A stretch of DNA of 64,000 nt from Aurantiochytrium sp. KH105 (taxonomy: Eukaryota; Sar; Bigyra; Thraustochytrida; Thraustochytriidae): the NCBI GenBank assembly GCA_003116975.1, contig BGKB01000053.1, positions 186,001 to 250,000 of the forward strand. The letters run 5' to 3'. Both the position numbers and the translations under genes were made by a program. Below, one piece after another: positions 21,783 through 32,131 of this stretch; position 1 is the stretch's first letter; each line of letters starts with the position of its first letter. The notes beneath the pieces are model-generated. The model worked only from the letters and a program-made list of their open reading frames with translations. It had not been told where the DNA came from and did no database searches.

Positions 21783-22481
21783 TCAGTCGCGCGGATCCGG
21801 AGTGAACCGCAGGTAGCCCTTGCCCGAGGGGACGTCGACCTTTTCAAAACCCTTGGGGAACTTGGCCGTGGCCTGCTCGTCCGAAAGCGAAGGGACGACC
21901 ATGGTCTTCTCCCCGCCCTTCCAGTTCGCAGGGGTCGCCACCGAGTGATTGGCGGTGAGCTGCAGAGAGTCAATGACGCGCACGATCTCGTCAAAGTTGC
22001 GGCCCGTCGTGGCAGGGTACAGGAGGCTGAGCGCCAGCTTGAAGGCAGGGTTGACAATGAAGACGGCGCGCGCGGTAAGAGGGATTCCCTCGGCGTCGAG
22101 CTCGGCAGGGTCGAGCATGCCGAGCTTGAGGGCGATTTCGCGCTTCTCGTCGGCGATGATGGGGAAGCCAAGGCCGCCGGAGAGCGACTGGCTCGACTGG
22201 ATGTCCTCGATCCACTTTTTGTGGCTGTCCACCGGGTCGCAGCTCAGGGCCGCCATTTTCACGCCGCGCTTCTCAAACTCGGAAAGATACTTGGACACCG
22301 TGCCGAGCTCTGTGGTGCAGACCGGAGTAAAGTCGGCTGGATGCGAAAAGAGAATCGCCCACGAGTCCTTGGCGTACTCGGAGAACTTCATCTTGCCTTC
22401 GGTTGTGTCCGCCTCAAAGTCGGGAAAGGGAAAGCCAAGCTTGGGCGGACCCTGCTGCTCCGAGAGAACCTTGTCGGCCAT
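21783..22481 (-). CDS. 1-Cys peroxiredoxin (Prx6 type)
   Basis: A 232-aa thiol peroxidase reducing H2O2 and organic hydroperoxides. The peroxidatic Cys is Cys55 in HPADFTPVCTTE, the PxxxTxxC signature. The long C-terminal domain (YPATTGRNFDEIVRVIDSLQ, then TPANWKGGEK) is diagnostic of the Prx6/1-Cys subfamily. No C-terminal YF/GGLG resolving region of 2-Cys type is present. The ATG at 22481 (MADKVLSEQ) is the start; a longer reading begins at a non-ATG codon. Its leader carries GGAGCAAGCAACTTGAAGCGAGC, similar to the xylose isomerase leader. Cytosolic location is likely since no targeting sequence is seen. Confidence 0.95.
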   Translation of the reverse strand: MADKVLSEQQGPPKLGFPFPDFEADTTEGKMKFSEYAKDSWAILFSHPADFTPVCTTELGTVSKYLSEFEKRGVKMAALSCDPVDSHKKWIEDIQSSQSLSGGLGFPIIADEKREIALKLGMLDPAELDAEGIPLTARAVFIVNPAFKLALSLLYPATTGRNFDEIVRVIDSLQLTANHSVATPANWKGGEKTMVVPSLSDEQATAKFPKGFEKVDVPSGKGYLRFTPDPRD

Positions 22482-24239
22482 CTTTCCTTTGCTCTCGACT
22501 GCTCGCTTCAAGTTGCTTGCTCCGACTCACGTCTCTGCTTGGCCTGCGCAAAGCGTCCTTCGTACGGCGTTAGTTCCTGACAGTTTGGCAACAAGATACA
22601 CTTTGCCGACCGACCACTGGTCTTCCGTGCATCGTGCGAGCATCTATCTAACCAGCAATCGCGGGACGCTTTTCCCGCCCGACTCGACTCTGCTCTGTTC
22701 TGCGCTGCGCTGCGCTGCTCTCCAGAGCGCGACCGAGCCGACCTCGCCCGCCGCCTGCTGCGCCTTCTGCCTCGCTGTACCTACCTGGCTTCGTGATTTC
22801 GCGTCCTCGTCGTTGCGGATCTGCTGCAGGGCAAGCTTCGCTCACTGTCTATCTATACACGAGGAAAGAGATTTGTGAATCCTGCGGGGCGGCATGCAGT
22901 CGCCCGCAATCTCGCTCTTCAAAGGCGTCGATGACGGGCGTCTTCCCCGGCTGCTTTTTGCAAATTCAAGCCAGAGGCGCGGCGCCGCGAGTGTCTTTTG
23001 CGCGGCGGTGAGGCAGGAGCGTTTTGGAGCACGGTCTTTACGGCCGGAGTTGGGCATCGTGGTGGAGTTTTGGTAGGTGAACTACGACGTGGCGTGCGCG
23101 AGCTTTTTGCGTGGGAGGGGGGGGAGGAGGAGAGAGCCGAAGAAGCTCATGGCAGACCTTGTAAAAGTCTGCTTCAGGGCTTTTCGCGCCCACTATGGCC
23201 AGCCATCATCTTGCAGCTCCGCCAGATCGAGCGGTGAACAGCGGTGTAGATGTTTGGGTGTTTTATATACCACAAACAGACGAAGCAGCGACGCAACTAG
23301 AGCAGCAAGATCATCACGGCCGCGAAGGACGGCGGAAGCGAGGCGAAGCGACGTGCGTGTCAGCGCACGAGGCGGTATTTTGGGCGCGGGGAATGGAGTC
23401 GGCGTCATGCGTGAGGCGGGATTTTGGGCTCGGAAAATGGGCTTCATGGGCGCGCAAAGCGATAGGCTCCAACTACCAGTACAAATGCGAGGCAGACCCG
23501 GGGTGGCCGCAAGCTACAACCCGCGAGCGCACGCAACGCTGACTCTTAGCCAAGCTCGCTGGCCGCCGGCAGTGGCGGTGATCTCAGTTTTTTTCGGATT
23601 AAACTGATCGGAAGTTGGCACAAGGCCCGAGAAAACTATACACAGATGCTCCAAAGCGCAGGCGCAAGAAGTCAAAAAGAATCCGCGCAGATTGTCTTAG
23701 AAGTAAAGTGGTAGCAAGCGCTTCGTCAACGTCTCTTGTATCTCTGCCAATGACGCCGCAAAACCTTCGAGGAGCCAAGTCTTCCTCATCAAGTTCGTTC
23801 CCTTTACCCGTAGATTGCTCGGGGGTCACTACCCTACCCCATCCATCGCCCGAATCGCCGTTCCATTCATCTCCCTCCTCTCAAGGGCAAGGTCTGTCAA
23901 TCCCGGTCCTTTCCTCCGCACCGAGTCGACAGATACGCGCGAATAGCTTTCGAAAAATTTAAATGTTCTGAAAAAAAGAATATCCTTTTCAAAGCACCTA
24001 AACTCCAGGATTTTATTGTACAGAGGCGCCCAGCAAGAATATTATGACAGATTATCCTGCGTCAACGACACGAACCAAAGTATAAACTTACAAATATAGC
24101 TTATCCTCGGTTTATCTGCCGGGCTGCCAATGCCAGCGCCCGCCGTCGAGGGCGACGGCGACGGCGACGGCGACGGCGAGGCGAGGCAAAGGTCGACGAA
24201 AAGCAAAGGTGCGGCGGGCCGCGGCGCGCGAAGGAGGCG
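22482..24239. other. Gene-free interval upstream of peroxiredoxin and U2A'-like genes
   Basis: About 1.76 kb between two divergent genes. Open frames are short, lack domains and mostly begin at non-ATG codons. Includes G-rich GGGAGGGGGGGGAGGAGGAG near 23111-23132. I see no gene. Confidence 0.5.
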
Positions 24240-25502
24240 ATGAAGCTGACCGCAGACACGATCCGAAGCGCGCGAGTATTCGTGAACGCGCTGCGGGAGC
24301 GCGAGATCGACCTTCGCGGGCGCAAGATCGCCGTGGTGGAAAACCTCGGCGCGCTGCTGGACCAGGTGGATGTGCTCGACCTGACGGACAATGAGATCGA
24401 AGTCGTGGAAAACTTTCCCCGCCTCAAACGGCTCAAGTGGATCCTTCTGAGCAACAATCGCGTCGCACGAATCCGGGATCAGGTTGCCGAGGCGGTGCCA
24501 GGTCTCCGCGTGCTCGTGCTGGCCAACAACCGTATCAGTCTGCTCTCGGAGATCGACAAGCTCGCCGCCTTTACCAGCCTCGAAGTTCTCAATCTCGAGG
24601 ATAATCCTGTGCAGCATCAAACCAATTATCGTCTCTATGTGATTCACAAAATTCCGTCGCTCATCATCCTCGATCATGATCGCGTCCGTGCCCGGGAGCG
24701 AGATGAGGCCGCTCGTGTCTTTGGTAGCGCCCAGGGCCAGGCCTTTGTGTCCAAAGTCCAGCAGCAGGGCAAGGCCATGGAGCAAGACACGGCGAACCGA
24801 GGCGTGGTGCTTTCGCCTGAGCAGAAGCAGGTTCTCGCCGCTGCGTTGGCCCAGGCCACTACACAGGACGATATCGAGCGTCTCGAGCGCATGCTACGCG
24901 CAGGCATCGTCCCAGACGAAAACACTCTGCGCATTATCGAGGCTAACGTGCAGGGCAGCGGCGCTGGAGACAACGGCAGGGACACAAGCGCGGTTACCTC
25001 GAACTCGAACTTGAACGCAAACTCGAACTCGAATGCCATGGACGTAGACGAGCAGGAAGGCGCTGCGCAGCAGCCAGCAGCGCAGGGCGAAACGTCTCTT
25101 CCTGCAGCTGCAGAGGACCAGGACATGCAGGAACTTTCTGGCGACGGAGTGCGCGCAATAAATGGAAGCGAAACACCAGAAAAGCCAACAGAAAATGACC
25201 CGCCGCGTCCCCAAACAAGTGCCGCCGCAGCGCCGCCGCAAGAATCGTCATCGTCACCACAAGAATCGTCAACCCCACCGCAAGACGCGCAAAAATCGTT
25301 ACCTCCTTCTTCAACATTAGCTACAGATACAAGAGAGGACGACGAAGATGCCGACGCGCGAGCTCAGCTAGAGAGCATGACCGTAAAAGAGCTCAAAGCA
25401 GAGCTCGAACGGCGCCAGCTTGACACCAAGGGTCTCAAGGCAGTTTTGAAGGCCCGCCTCAAGGAACATCTAGATGCGCGCGTCACAAACAAAAGCGCAT
25501 AA
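24240..25502 (+). CDS. U2 snRNP A'-like leucine-rich-repeat protein with C-terminal SAP domain
   Basis: A 420-aa protein whose first 165 residues match the U2A' (SNRPA1/Lea1) LRR module: MKLTADTIRSARVFVNALREREIDLRG, then LRRs with LDLTDNEIEVVENFPRLKRL and LVLANNRISLLSEIDKLAAF, then the LRR cap NPVQHQTNYRLYVIHKIPSLIILD. In the spliceosome this module pairs with U2B'' on U2 snRNA. Residues 165-240 are helical (EQKQVLAAALAQATTQDDIERLERM). Then comes a disordered Ser/Asn/Pro-rich linker and a C-terminal SAP-like motif at about 378-412 (MTVKELKAELERRQLDTKG), a nucleic-acid-binding helix pair. U2A' of animals and plants normally ends without a SAP domain. Single exon, ATG at 24240. Confidence 0.88.
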   Translation: MKLTADTIRSARVFVNALREREIDLRGRKIAVVENLGALLDQVDVLDLTDNEIEVVENFPRLKRLKWILLSNNRVARIRDQVAEAVPGLRVLVLANNRISLLSEIDKLAAFTSLEVLNLEDNPVQHQTNYRLYVIHKIPSLIILDHDRVRARERDEAARVFGSAQGQAFVSKVQQQGKAMEQDTANRGVVLSPEQKQVLAAALAQATTQDDIERLERMLRAGIVPDENTLRIIEANVQGSGAGDNGRDTSAVTSNSNLNANSNSNAMDVDEQEGAAQQPAAQGETSLPAAAEDQDMQELSGDGVRAINGSETPEKPTENDPPRPQTSAAAAPPQESSSSPQESSTPPQDAQKSLPPSSTLATDTREDDEDADARAQLESMTVKELKAELERRQLDTKGLKAVLKARLKEHLDARVTNKSA

Positions 25503-25643
25503 AATGAACACGAGCATGAGAATGCCTTGGCCCTGATAAGAGTAAAAACGTTGAGTGAAACCCAGGACGTGCAACGCGATTGCACAATCAACGCATTCCA
25601 TTCGATTTGATTTGATTCCGTTCATTTCTTGAGAGATCCAGCT

Positions 25644-28478
25644 CTACATGTCCGAGATGAGATGCGGCGCGGGGGACGACGTCGGTGTAATAAGCACAAA
25701 TAACTGCGCAATTTGCGCCGTAGATTCTCGAAAGACAGCCTCAATGCGTCCGTTGAATACACGAGTCACCTTGGCCGCACCAGCCTCGGCTTCGTCGTCT
25801 TCCTCAAAGTGGGACGGTCCGAGGGCTTTGTTGGAAAAGATGGCACTTGCCACAAAGGTGGTCGTGAACCTGGCATTGTTGGCGACAACAACGTTGGTCA
25901 GCGTCAGCGAGTCGAGCTTTCGATTCATGTCATGTATGAGATACGCCATAAACGAATCAACTCCCTTGAACTCCTGCCCCAAAGACTCGTTGAGAACCAG
26001 TAGATCCTGGTCTAGATGTTGCACAAAATCCGGGTCCGCGCGGAACATCTTCTCGATATTCAGCATCACGTCGCGACGCTCTTGCAAGAGCGCGTCCTCG
26101 CTCTTTCTCGCCGCCTCTGATGCCTGCCCCGGCATGTCGATCTCGTGCGACCCGTGGTGAGCTCCGGCCGACTGGGCGTGCTGAACACTGTCTGCTGCAG
26201 CGGCTGCCTCAGCATCTCCCCAGAACGAGGGCTTCGAGCTTGAGTGAGGGCCGCCAGAAGTCGCCTCATTTTCTGCGTCAACGTCGTCGTTGGGGTGACC
26301 CTGGCTCTCGCGCGGGTTCACGAAAGTACTTGCGCGCGGATTCGCGCTTCTGGCCGACTGCGACCGCGAAGATTTCGATTGTCCGTGCGCAGAACGAGCA
26401 CGTTCGTCGTTTCTCCACGCGCGCTGCATGCTTTGCGAATTCGTACTCCCCGCATCTGCAAGCGCTGCGTTCAGGCGCACGCCAACATGGCAAATGTAAC
26501 GGTTGCCAGGAACAAAGGAGCAGCTAATGATTCCATGCACACCCCCAAAATTGACAGACAGAGATCCAAAGTCTCCAACGAGTTGGGGGTCGCTTGCAGA
26601 AGCATCCCTGCCGCCGCGTAGACCCACGAGAAAGTTGTGCACATGGCCAACTCCGCAGAATTGCCGCTGGCCGTCTGGAGAGTCGAAGAGCAGATCCACC
26701 TCGGGCGCAAACGCGGTCAACAGACGGCTACCGTCGAGAATTAGACGCCTAAAAGTTTGCATAATGTGAGCGCGCGATTCCATGAGTAAATGCTCGCCTT
26801 CGGATGGCGCAAAAGGCGCAACCTGCGCACTGATTTCCCGCACAGTGTCTGCGTCCTGGATTGCCATGCCAAGCGAGTCGAGCGTGCTCTGCCATAATTT
26901 GTCGAGTGCAGCAGCCGGAAAGCCTGGTTGTCGTACGACAGAAAGGGCTCGAGCAAGTTGCTCTGGCCGAACAACCGCCTTGACAGTGGTCAGAAATTGC
27001 GCAAAGGCCTCTAAACACTGGTCGTACGAAGCTGCAAGTCCACGCGTACCGTCCACGAGCGTGGACAGCTTGCTTTGCAAATTACGTACACGGTGGATTT
27101 TCTCATCAAGGCGCGCGTGCTGCTCCGATGTGAGGTCGAGCTTCTCATTTTCGGATTTGGCGCGATCGGTCACCATGTCCAGGAGGTTTGCGAGCCGCAT
27201 CAGCGAGTTTCGCGAGGCATCGAGCATGAACAAGTGGGCACGCGCGCTCGATTGGCTTTCTACCCCAAAGCTCTCGCTCTCATTCCACGCCTTACCTACA
27301 GCGCGACGGATTTTGCGGGGCCGCACACTCTGGCGTCGGAGCTCTTTGTTAAGAGCCTGGTTGGCCGCTCCCTCTGCTTCCGCTCGCGCACTGCGGGGCT
27401 CCACGTCTTCACCTTGCACACGGAGACAGGCGCGGAGCGCCGAATTACGTTGCTCCAGCAATGCAACTTCAGCCCGTAAGTCTTGCAATTGCGAGTCCTC
27501 CTCTCGCGCAGAATTCGATTTTATGGTCAGACGTTTATAGGGTCGACTCTCTCGATCTCCGTTGTTTCCTCTGATTGACGATGACTCCTCTTCTGTTGGC
27601 TGATCCTCTGCCCCCTGCTGCTGCTGCTGCTGCAAGTAGGATCCCGGTGGCTGATCTCCCTTGTATTCTAGCTGCTGTCGTTGTTGATGTTGTTGCTGCT
27701 GCTGCTGCTGCTGCTGCACTGGATTGCTGTGTGTCGCCTGCATATGAAATGACTCATGGACGACCCCGATGTGTTGCTGCTGCTGCTGCTTCTGCTTCTG
27801 CTGCTGTTGCTGCTGATGATGTTGCTGCTGTGGATACATTGATGGATTTCCTCCATACGACCCGAACGTATTGCCCCAAGAGTGCATCATCTGCTGCATG
27901 TAAATGTATTGTTGGTACTGATACTGTTCTTGCATTCGCATTTGCATTTGATCTTGTTGCTGCTGTTGATAATTTTGTTGTTGTTGGCGATACTGTTGTT
28001 GCTGATGTTGATTTTGTTGATGTTGGTGGTACTGATGATAGTACTGATGATGAGGATGGTGTGGGCCGTGAGGAGGGTACATGTGTTGCGGGGATAGATA
28101 CATTGGTCCAGGTTGCATCGAGCCACTATGAATCCTCATATCTGGTCCCACCGGCTGCTGTGAATATTTCTGTTGCTGCTGTTGTTGTTGTTGCTGCTGA
28201 TGATGATGAGGCGAAGTCATCGATGACGACGATGAAGCGTCCCTAGACGATCCAGCATTTTCCCCGTTGTCGGCGTCCTTTCGAGACGATGATGACGATG
28301 TGCTCATGTGACCCGTTCGAGCTTCTATTGCGCGCACCCTGCCAGACTGCTGCCCTTGTTGGCGCGGGCCCGAGGGAACGCGCTCGTCGCTATCCTCGTC
28401 ACCGTCCTGGTCTTGGCGCAAACGATTGCTGGGCTGCTTGCGTTTCAAGCCCGCGCGCTGCGACGGCCGCTGCGGCAT
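25644..28478 (-). CDS. Large Gln-rich protein, probable nuclear regulator
   Basis: A 944-aa protein from the ATG at 28478 (MPQRPSQRAGLKRKQPSN), beginning with a basic, nuclear-localisation-like stretch. The N-terminal 290 residues are dominated by Gln, with His, Tyr and Met. Poly-Gln is encoded by mixed CAG/CAA codons around 27600-28200. After a basic patch (PYKRLTIKSNSARE) comes a short coiled coil (LQDLRAEVALLEQRNSALRACL) that resembles a bZIP arrangement but lacks the N..(S/C)R core. The middle part is helical, and two C-terminal segments (about 26450-26640 and 25690-26060) look like related alpha/beta folds. I do not recognise the family. A Gln-rich transcription cofactor is the best guess. 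Upstream reading to 28733 starts at GTG and is probably leader. Confidence 0.75.
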   Translation of the reverse strand: MPQRPSQRAGLKRKQPSNRLRQDQDGDEDSDERVPSGPRQQGQQSGRVRAIEARTGHMSTSSSSSRKDADNGENAGSSRDASSSSSMTSPHHHQQQQQQQQQQKYSQQPVGPDMRIHSGSMQPGPMYLSPQHMYPPHGPHHPHHQYYHQYHQHQQNQHQQQQYRQQQQNYQQQQQDQMQMRMQEQYQYQQYIYMQQMMHSWGNTFGSYGGNPSMYPQQQHHQQQQQQKQKQQQQQHIGVVHESFHMQATHSNPVQQQQQQQQQHQQRQQLEYKGDQPPGSYLQQQQQQGAEDQPTEEESSSIRGNNGDRESRPYKRLTIKSNSAREEDSQLQDLRAEVALLEQRNSALRACLRVQGEDVEPRSARAEAEGAANQALNKELRRQSVRPRKIRRAVGKAWNESESFGVESQSSARAHLFMLDASRNSLMRLANLLDMVTDRAKSENEKLDLTSEQHARLDEKIHRVRNLQSKLSTLVDGTRGLAASYDQCLEAFAQFLTTVKAVVRPEQLARALSVVRQPGFPAAALDKLWQSTLDSLGMAIQDADTVREISAQVAPFAPSEGEHLLMESRAHIMQTFRRLILDGSRLLTAFAPEVDLLFDSPDGQRQFCGVGHVHNFLVGLRGGRDASASDPQLVGDFGSLSVNFGGVHGIISCSFVPGNRYICHVGVRLNAALADAGSTNSQSMQRAWRNDERARSAHGQSKSSRSQSARSANPRASTFVNPRESQGHPNDDVDAENEATSGGPHSSSKPSFWGDAEAAAAADSVQHAQSAGAHHGSHEIDMPGQASEAARKSEDALLQERRDVMLNIEKMFRADPDFVQHLDQDLLVLNESLGQEFKGVDSFMAYLIHDMNRKLDSLTLTNVVVANNARFTTTFVASAIFSNKALGPSHFEEDDEAEAGAAKVTRVFNGRIEAVFRESTAQIAQLFVLITPTSSPAPHLISDM

Positions 28479-29435
28479 GGTAGCTGGGCTGCTGCGCCGG
28501 CGAGCGCGGCGGAGCGCGAGCGCGGCGGAGCTCGGCGCGGCGTGGCCGGGCTCGGCGTGGCTCCGCGTCCGCGCAAACTGGCGTGTCTCGCCTCGCCGCG
28601 GCCTCGTGCTCCGGTCCTTATCTCGCGTGGCGCTCGATGCCGGCCGCCGTCGCGGGGCCGGCCTCGAGGGGGCGCCTGCGCCTGCGCCGGCGCGGCTCGG
28701 GGCCAGGCGGCTCTGGGCCCGGCCCGCGCTCACCGCCGCAGGACCCGCGCCGCGGCGGGACCCGGATTTTGTCTACGATGCTCTCTCTCTCTGTGCGCTT
28801 GCCTTCGAGGCCTCGGCGGGGCTGCGCGATAGCCGACTTGCGCGCGCCGAAGTCGACTTGCGCAGGCCTATACCTCACTTGCGAGCACAAATGCGCAGCA
28901 CAAACACACAGAGTGTAACAGTGTCGTGCATGTTGCGGAGGACGCAGCAGCAGCAAGCAACTGCAATGGGAAGCGTGGCACTGAGGGGATTGAGAGAGGC
29001 ACTGCTGGGCGAGGTAGGTGGTGGGAGGACGCAAGGCAGACACGAGATTATTTATCTTGCACATCGTGAAGAGAGAACCCGCTGCTTGAGCGAAGCAGTC
29101 GTCTACGCTGATCGATTGTATTGATTGAGTGATTGATTGATTGTGAGGTCACAATGCAAGTTGCAGCATCAACGAGGAGAGCAGTAGAAAGCCAATCAGA
29201 AGCAAAGTACATTATTGTGCACAAGAGTTAGTACGTAATGGAAAAATCGCTAACTATAAATTACTACCACGGTATCAAAAAAGGGTTTTGGACGAGGAGA
29301 AGAAGAAGAAGAAGAAGAAGAAGAAGGGAGAAAAAAGGAAGCAATTGAGAGTGAGGGTGCCTGCGACAATGAACTGGTCGTCTTTCGCAGAGAGGAGAGA
29401 TTTACGTAGAATAAGACGGCAAAGAGACACTCATT
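28479..29435. other. Intergenic upstream of Gln-rich gene
   Basis: About 0.96 kb. The first 330 bp are very GC-rich leader or promoter of the Gln-rich gene and contain ATAGCCGACTTGCG at 28829-28842. The rest is AT-richer with a (GAA)n tract at 29294-29327. No gene seen. Confidence 0.5.
29294..29327. repeat. (GAA)n microsatellite
   Basis: About eleven GAA/GAG units in non-coding sequence near the 3' end of the HAD-like gene. Confidence 0.85.
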
Positions 29436-30451
29436 CTACGCTGCAGACTTGGTCGGTGAAAATGTGCGCATGTATTCGCGGACTGCCTTCCAGTCATTGA
29501 GGCGCGTCACCCCAGAAGGAAGCTTGCCATCCTTGGGTTGGTTCCAGGCGTAGTTTCCGAAGAGGATGCACGGAATTCCGAGCTGCTGGCTAACCTTTGT
29601 GCAGTAGTCAAGATTATCGTCCACAAGCAACACCGCGGATACATCGCGGCACATCTCAGGCTTGCTACGTTTTGAGTCGTGCTCATGCGCGTCGTCCGGA
29701 TCGGGCGCATCTCGCGAGTAATGGTTGCCAAACTCAGCGCGTGAAATGATGGCCCCAAAGTGGCGCTCCAGCCACGCCCGTGTCTCGTCCTCGATCTCGT
29801 GCTGCCGACTCGTCACCACGACAAACTTGAACTTGGACTTCATCTCTGCCAGCGTCTCCGAAGCGTGCGGCAGAGGCTTAAGGTCCTTGCGGAAGTAATC
29901 GGTCTCAAAGAATTCAAAAATTTCGTCGAGCGTCTCCTCGTTGGTTCCGCCCCAGACCTCGCAGAATTTATACGAGAAGAAATCGTCAAGTTTGTAGGAG
30001 GTGTCATGCTTTTTGTTGTAGAACTTGAGCAGAGCCGGCAGAAAGCCTCCAAGCTTTCAACGTGGGAAAATAAAAGTATCATTTCATGCAATTTTGCGTG
30101 CGTCAGTTGTTCGTCTCGAGCAATGCTTTTGTCACCATCGCACTGCACCAAAACATGAGCTCGAGTCCCTGGTCTGTCAGAGCCTGTCAGAGCCTCATGG
30201 CGGCCAGGGATCCATCCATCTAGCCTTTGACAAGACTAATAGTAGCAACGTACCACCTCGTCGATGTCGAGGGCGACGACAGGCCGCGACTTGGCGACGG
30301 TTCGCGCGCTCCATCGCTGCCGGACCGCCCAAAGGGCGCCGGCGCCGAGCGCAGCTGCAGCGAGGGCGTGCTGTGCAAGCATGCTTCTTGCTGTGTGCTT
30401 TCCGGTTTTGTCCTTACAAGAGACTCGCGCCTGGGGTGTTTTTAAGTCCAT
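29436..30451 (-). CDS. HAD-like hydrolase with N-terminal membrane anchor, one intron
   Basis: Two exons. Exon 1 (30451-30254) encodes MDLKTPQARV, a hydrophobic segment (MLAQHALAAAALGAGALWAV) and the HAD motif I VALDIDEV. The frame hits TAG if unspliced. A GTACGT donor at 30253 and an AAG acceptor at 30054 remove 200 nt in phase 0. Exon 2 (30053-29436) then continues LGGFLPALLKFYNKKHDTSYKLDDFF, motif II VVVTSRQ, and motif IV LLVDDNLDYC, followed by FGNYAWNQ. This is the pattern of a widespread HAD-like family of putative 5'-nucleotidase/phosphatase relatives; its substrate is not known. The nucleophile and acid/base are the two Asp of DID. The N-terminal hydrophobic stretch may be a signal anchor or transit peptide. 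Confidence 0.88.
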
Positions 30452-30792
30452 ATTGGGTCCAAAAAGATGGACAGGTTTCTCTCGCCAAATGGTAGGCTAG
30501 TAGGCCCACTTCATTTACTCCTTTGCTAGCATCACCGGACGCGGGAGAAGCCATCGTCTGTCCAGTGATTTGTATTATCGTGCAAATGTCGCTTTTCCAC
30601 TTTCAAGAATACTTGACGGCAACTGTGCCTGTCGAATGAATTAGAATTCCCCAAGAGCCAACATCAACAATAGCTTGCACGAAGAGACCAAAAGGGGCTT
30701 GAGAAGTGGAAAGGCGAAAGGTCAGGACTGACAAAAACAGAAATTGGACCTCTTGGCGAAGCGGCGCGAATCGCCGTAAAGTGAGTGCTAGA
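30452..30792. other. Intergenic between TPR gene 3' end and HAD gene 5' end
   Basis: 341 bp, both neighbours on the minus strand. It should hold the HAD gene promoter. No motif or ORF of note. Confidence 0.5.
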
Positions 30793-31611
30793 CTATGAAG
30801 ACGTGGGCCCCGAAGGACTCGTCGAAACAGGAAAGAGTTCACGCAAGTCATGAGCAATGAGCGTCTTTTCAGGATCCGAGCAACCCTCGTACATGGCCTG
30901 AAAGACAACCACCTTGGTCGGCGCATCCAGACCAGCAAAGAATGTGACCCAGGGCGCGGGAATTGTCACCCCCTTGTAGTTCTCCATGGGAAGCGACGAT
31001 AACATTTCCGCGGAAACATTCGTGCCTGCGGTAGGGTTTTGGGCGCCGGTGAGAAGCTGCAAGAAACGAACAAAGACCTTGAGTCGATCTTCTGCGGCCG
31101 ACTCGTTCCAAAAGGTTGCCATGGTTGCGAGACGCACGGCCGACACGTGCGAAGCTTGGTCCCGCGGCATGTACCTACAGATTTCGGCGAAATGCTCGGC
31201 TGACTCAACTTTTCCTGATGTGTCCTTGGCTTTGCATTCGGTGCAGACTTCGTCATGGCGTTGTCCGTAGTAGCGCGTCGCACTTTTGTCCCTGGCAAAT
31301 ACCTCGAGCGCCTCACGCAGCGTCCGGCGTGCTTTCCAAGGCTTTCCGCAGGCGAGTTCCGCGTTTGCCTTTCGATCGTAGGCCTTGATATAGGTTTTGT
31401 CCGCGGCAAGACTCTGCTCGGCAGCCTCGAGGGCCTCTTGTGCGGATCCCTGCGTGAGCAGCGCGAGACTCAAATTGCCCAGCGTCTTGGCCGACGGCTC
31501 CTTGGCCAGGCTCGCGCGGTACGTCTCGATGGCCTCGTTGACTTTTCCGGCCTCAAAGAGGCCATTTCCCTTGGCGCGCAGCGACTCTCCCGTCTCGTCG
31601 GTGTCTGCCAT
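30793..31611 (-). CDS. TPR protein
   Basis: A 272-aa protein from the ATG at 31611. Three TPR units occupy about residues 8-110: SLRAKGNGLFEAGKVNEAIETYRASLAKEP, then AKTLGNLSLALLTQGSAQEALEAAEQSLAAD, then YIKAYDRKANAELACGKPWKARRTLREALEV. This resembles the co-chaperone TPR clamp type (for example Hsp70/Hsp90-binding proteins), with KGN...N...K..R-like positions partly present, so Hsp binding is possible. The C-terminal half (110-272) is helical with conserved Trp residues (TFWNESAAEDR, then IPAPWVTFFAGLDAPTK) and has no recognised domain. No targeting signal. Confidence 0.8.
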   Translation of the reverse strand: MADTDETGESLRAKGNGLFEAGKVNEAIETYRASLAKEPSAKTLGNLSLALLTQGSAQEALEAAEQSLAADKTYIKAYDRKANAELACGKPWKARRTLREALEVFARDKSATRYYGQRHDEVCTECKAKDTSGKVESAEHFAEICRYMPRDQASHVSAVRLATMATFWNESAAEDRLKVFVRFLQLLTGAQNPTAGTNVSAEMLSSLPMENYKGVTIPAPWVTFFAGLDAPTKVVVFQAMYEGCSDPEKTLIAHDLRELFPVSTSPSGPTSS

Positions 31612-31830
31612 GGCGAGGTGGCCGGCCCAGGAGAAAGAGCAGCGCGAGGTCGCCGCGCGACCACACGGCGCGTCTGTCTGTGTGCCGCAGCGAGCAAGCC
31701 GACTGAGACAAAAGTTGGATGCCTGAACGTGCGTGAACGAGAAACAAAAAAAAAAAAAAAAGGTTCGGTTTTACCTGGCCACGATCAACTTGCCGATCGT
31801 CATCTACATCATCGTCATCATCATCATGGG

Positions 31831-31832
<2 letters not shown>

Positions 31833-31865
<33 letters not shown>
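31833..31865. repeat. (CCAG)n microsatellite
   Basis: About eight CCAG units in non-coding DNA. Confidence 0.9.
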
Positions 31866-31866
<1 letters not shown>

Positions 31867-32103
31867 TGATTTACCAGCTGAGCACGGGCGTCTGCTGCTT
31901 ACGGTGAAGCATAATCATGAGCATACGATAGCGAGGTCGATCGTCCAATGGACTAAAATGAGCCAAGGGGAAAAAGACGAAAAGAGCGAAGTGGTTTTCG
32001 ACACACATGTATGGTCTTCCTCTCCACCATCCTTTTTTTTTTGCTGTCAGTCACAGAGCTTTTGCTTGGGCTGTAAAAAATTATAGGCCCAAATGATGAC
32101 ACT

Positions 32104-32131
32104 CCCCCCCCCCCCCCCCAAAAAAAAAAAA
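32104..32131. repeat. Poly-C/poly-A run
   Basis: Sixteen C directly followed by twelve A. Homopolymer lengths here are prone to sequencing error. Confidence 0.9.

Noticed and set aside
23380..23460. E2F-like TTTTGGGCGCGG / GGCGGGATTTTGG motifs
   Set aside because: Loose matches in a gene-free interval far from any start codon; expected by chance in GC-rich DNA.
28479..28733. N-terminal extension of the Gln-rich protein
   Set aside because: Begins at GTG and is Arg/Ala/Pro-rich from GC-rich leader.
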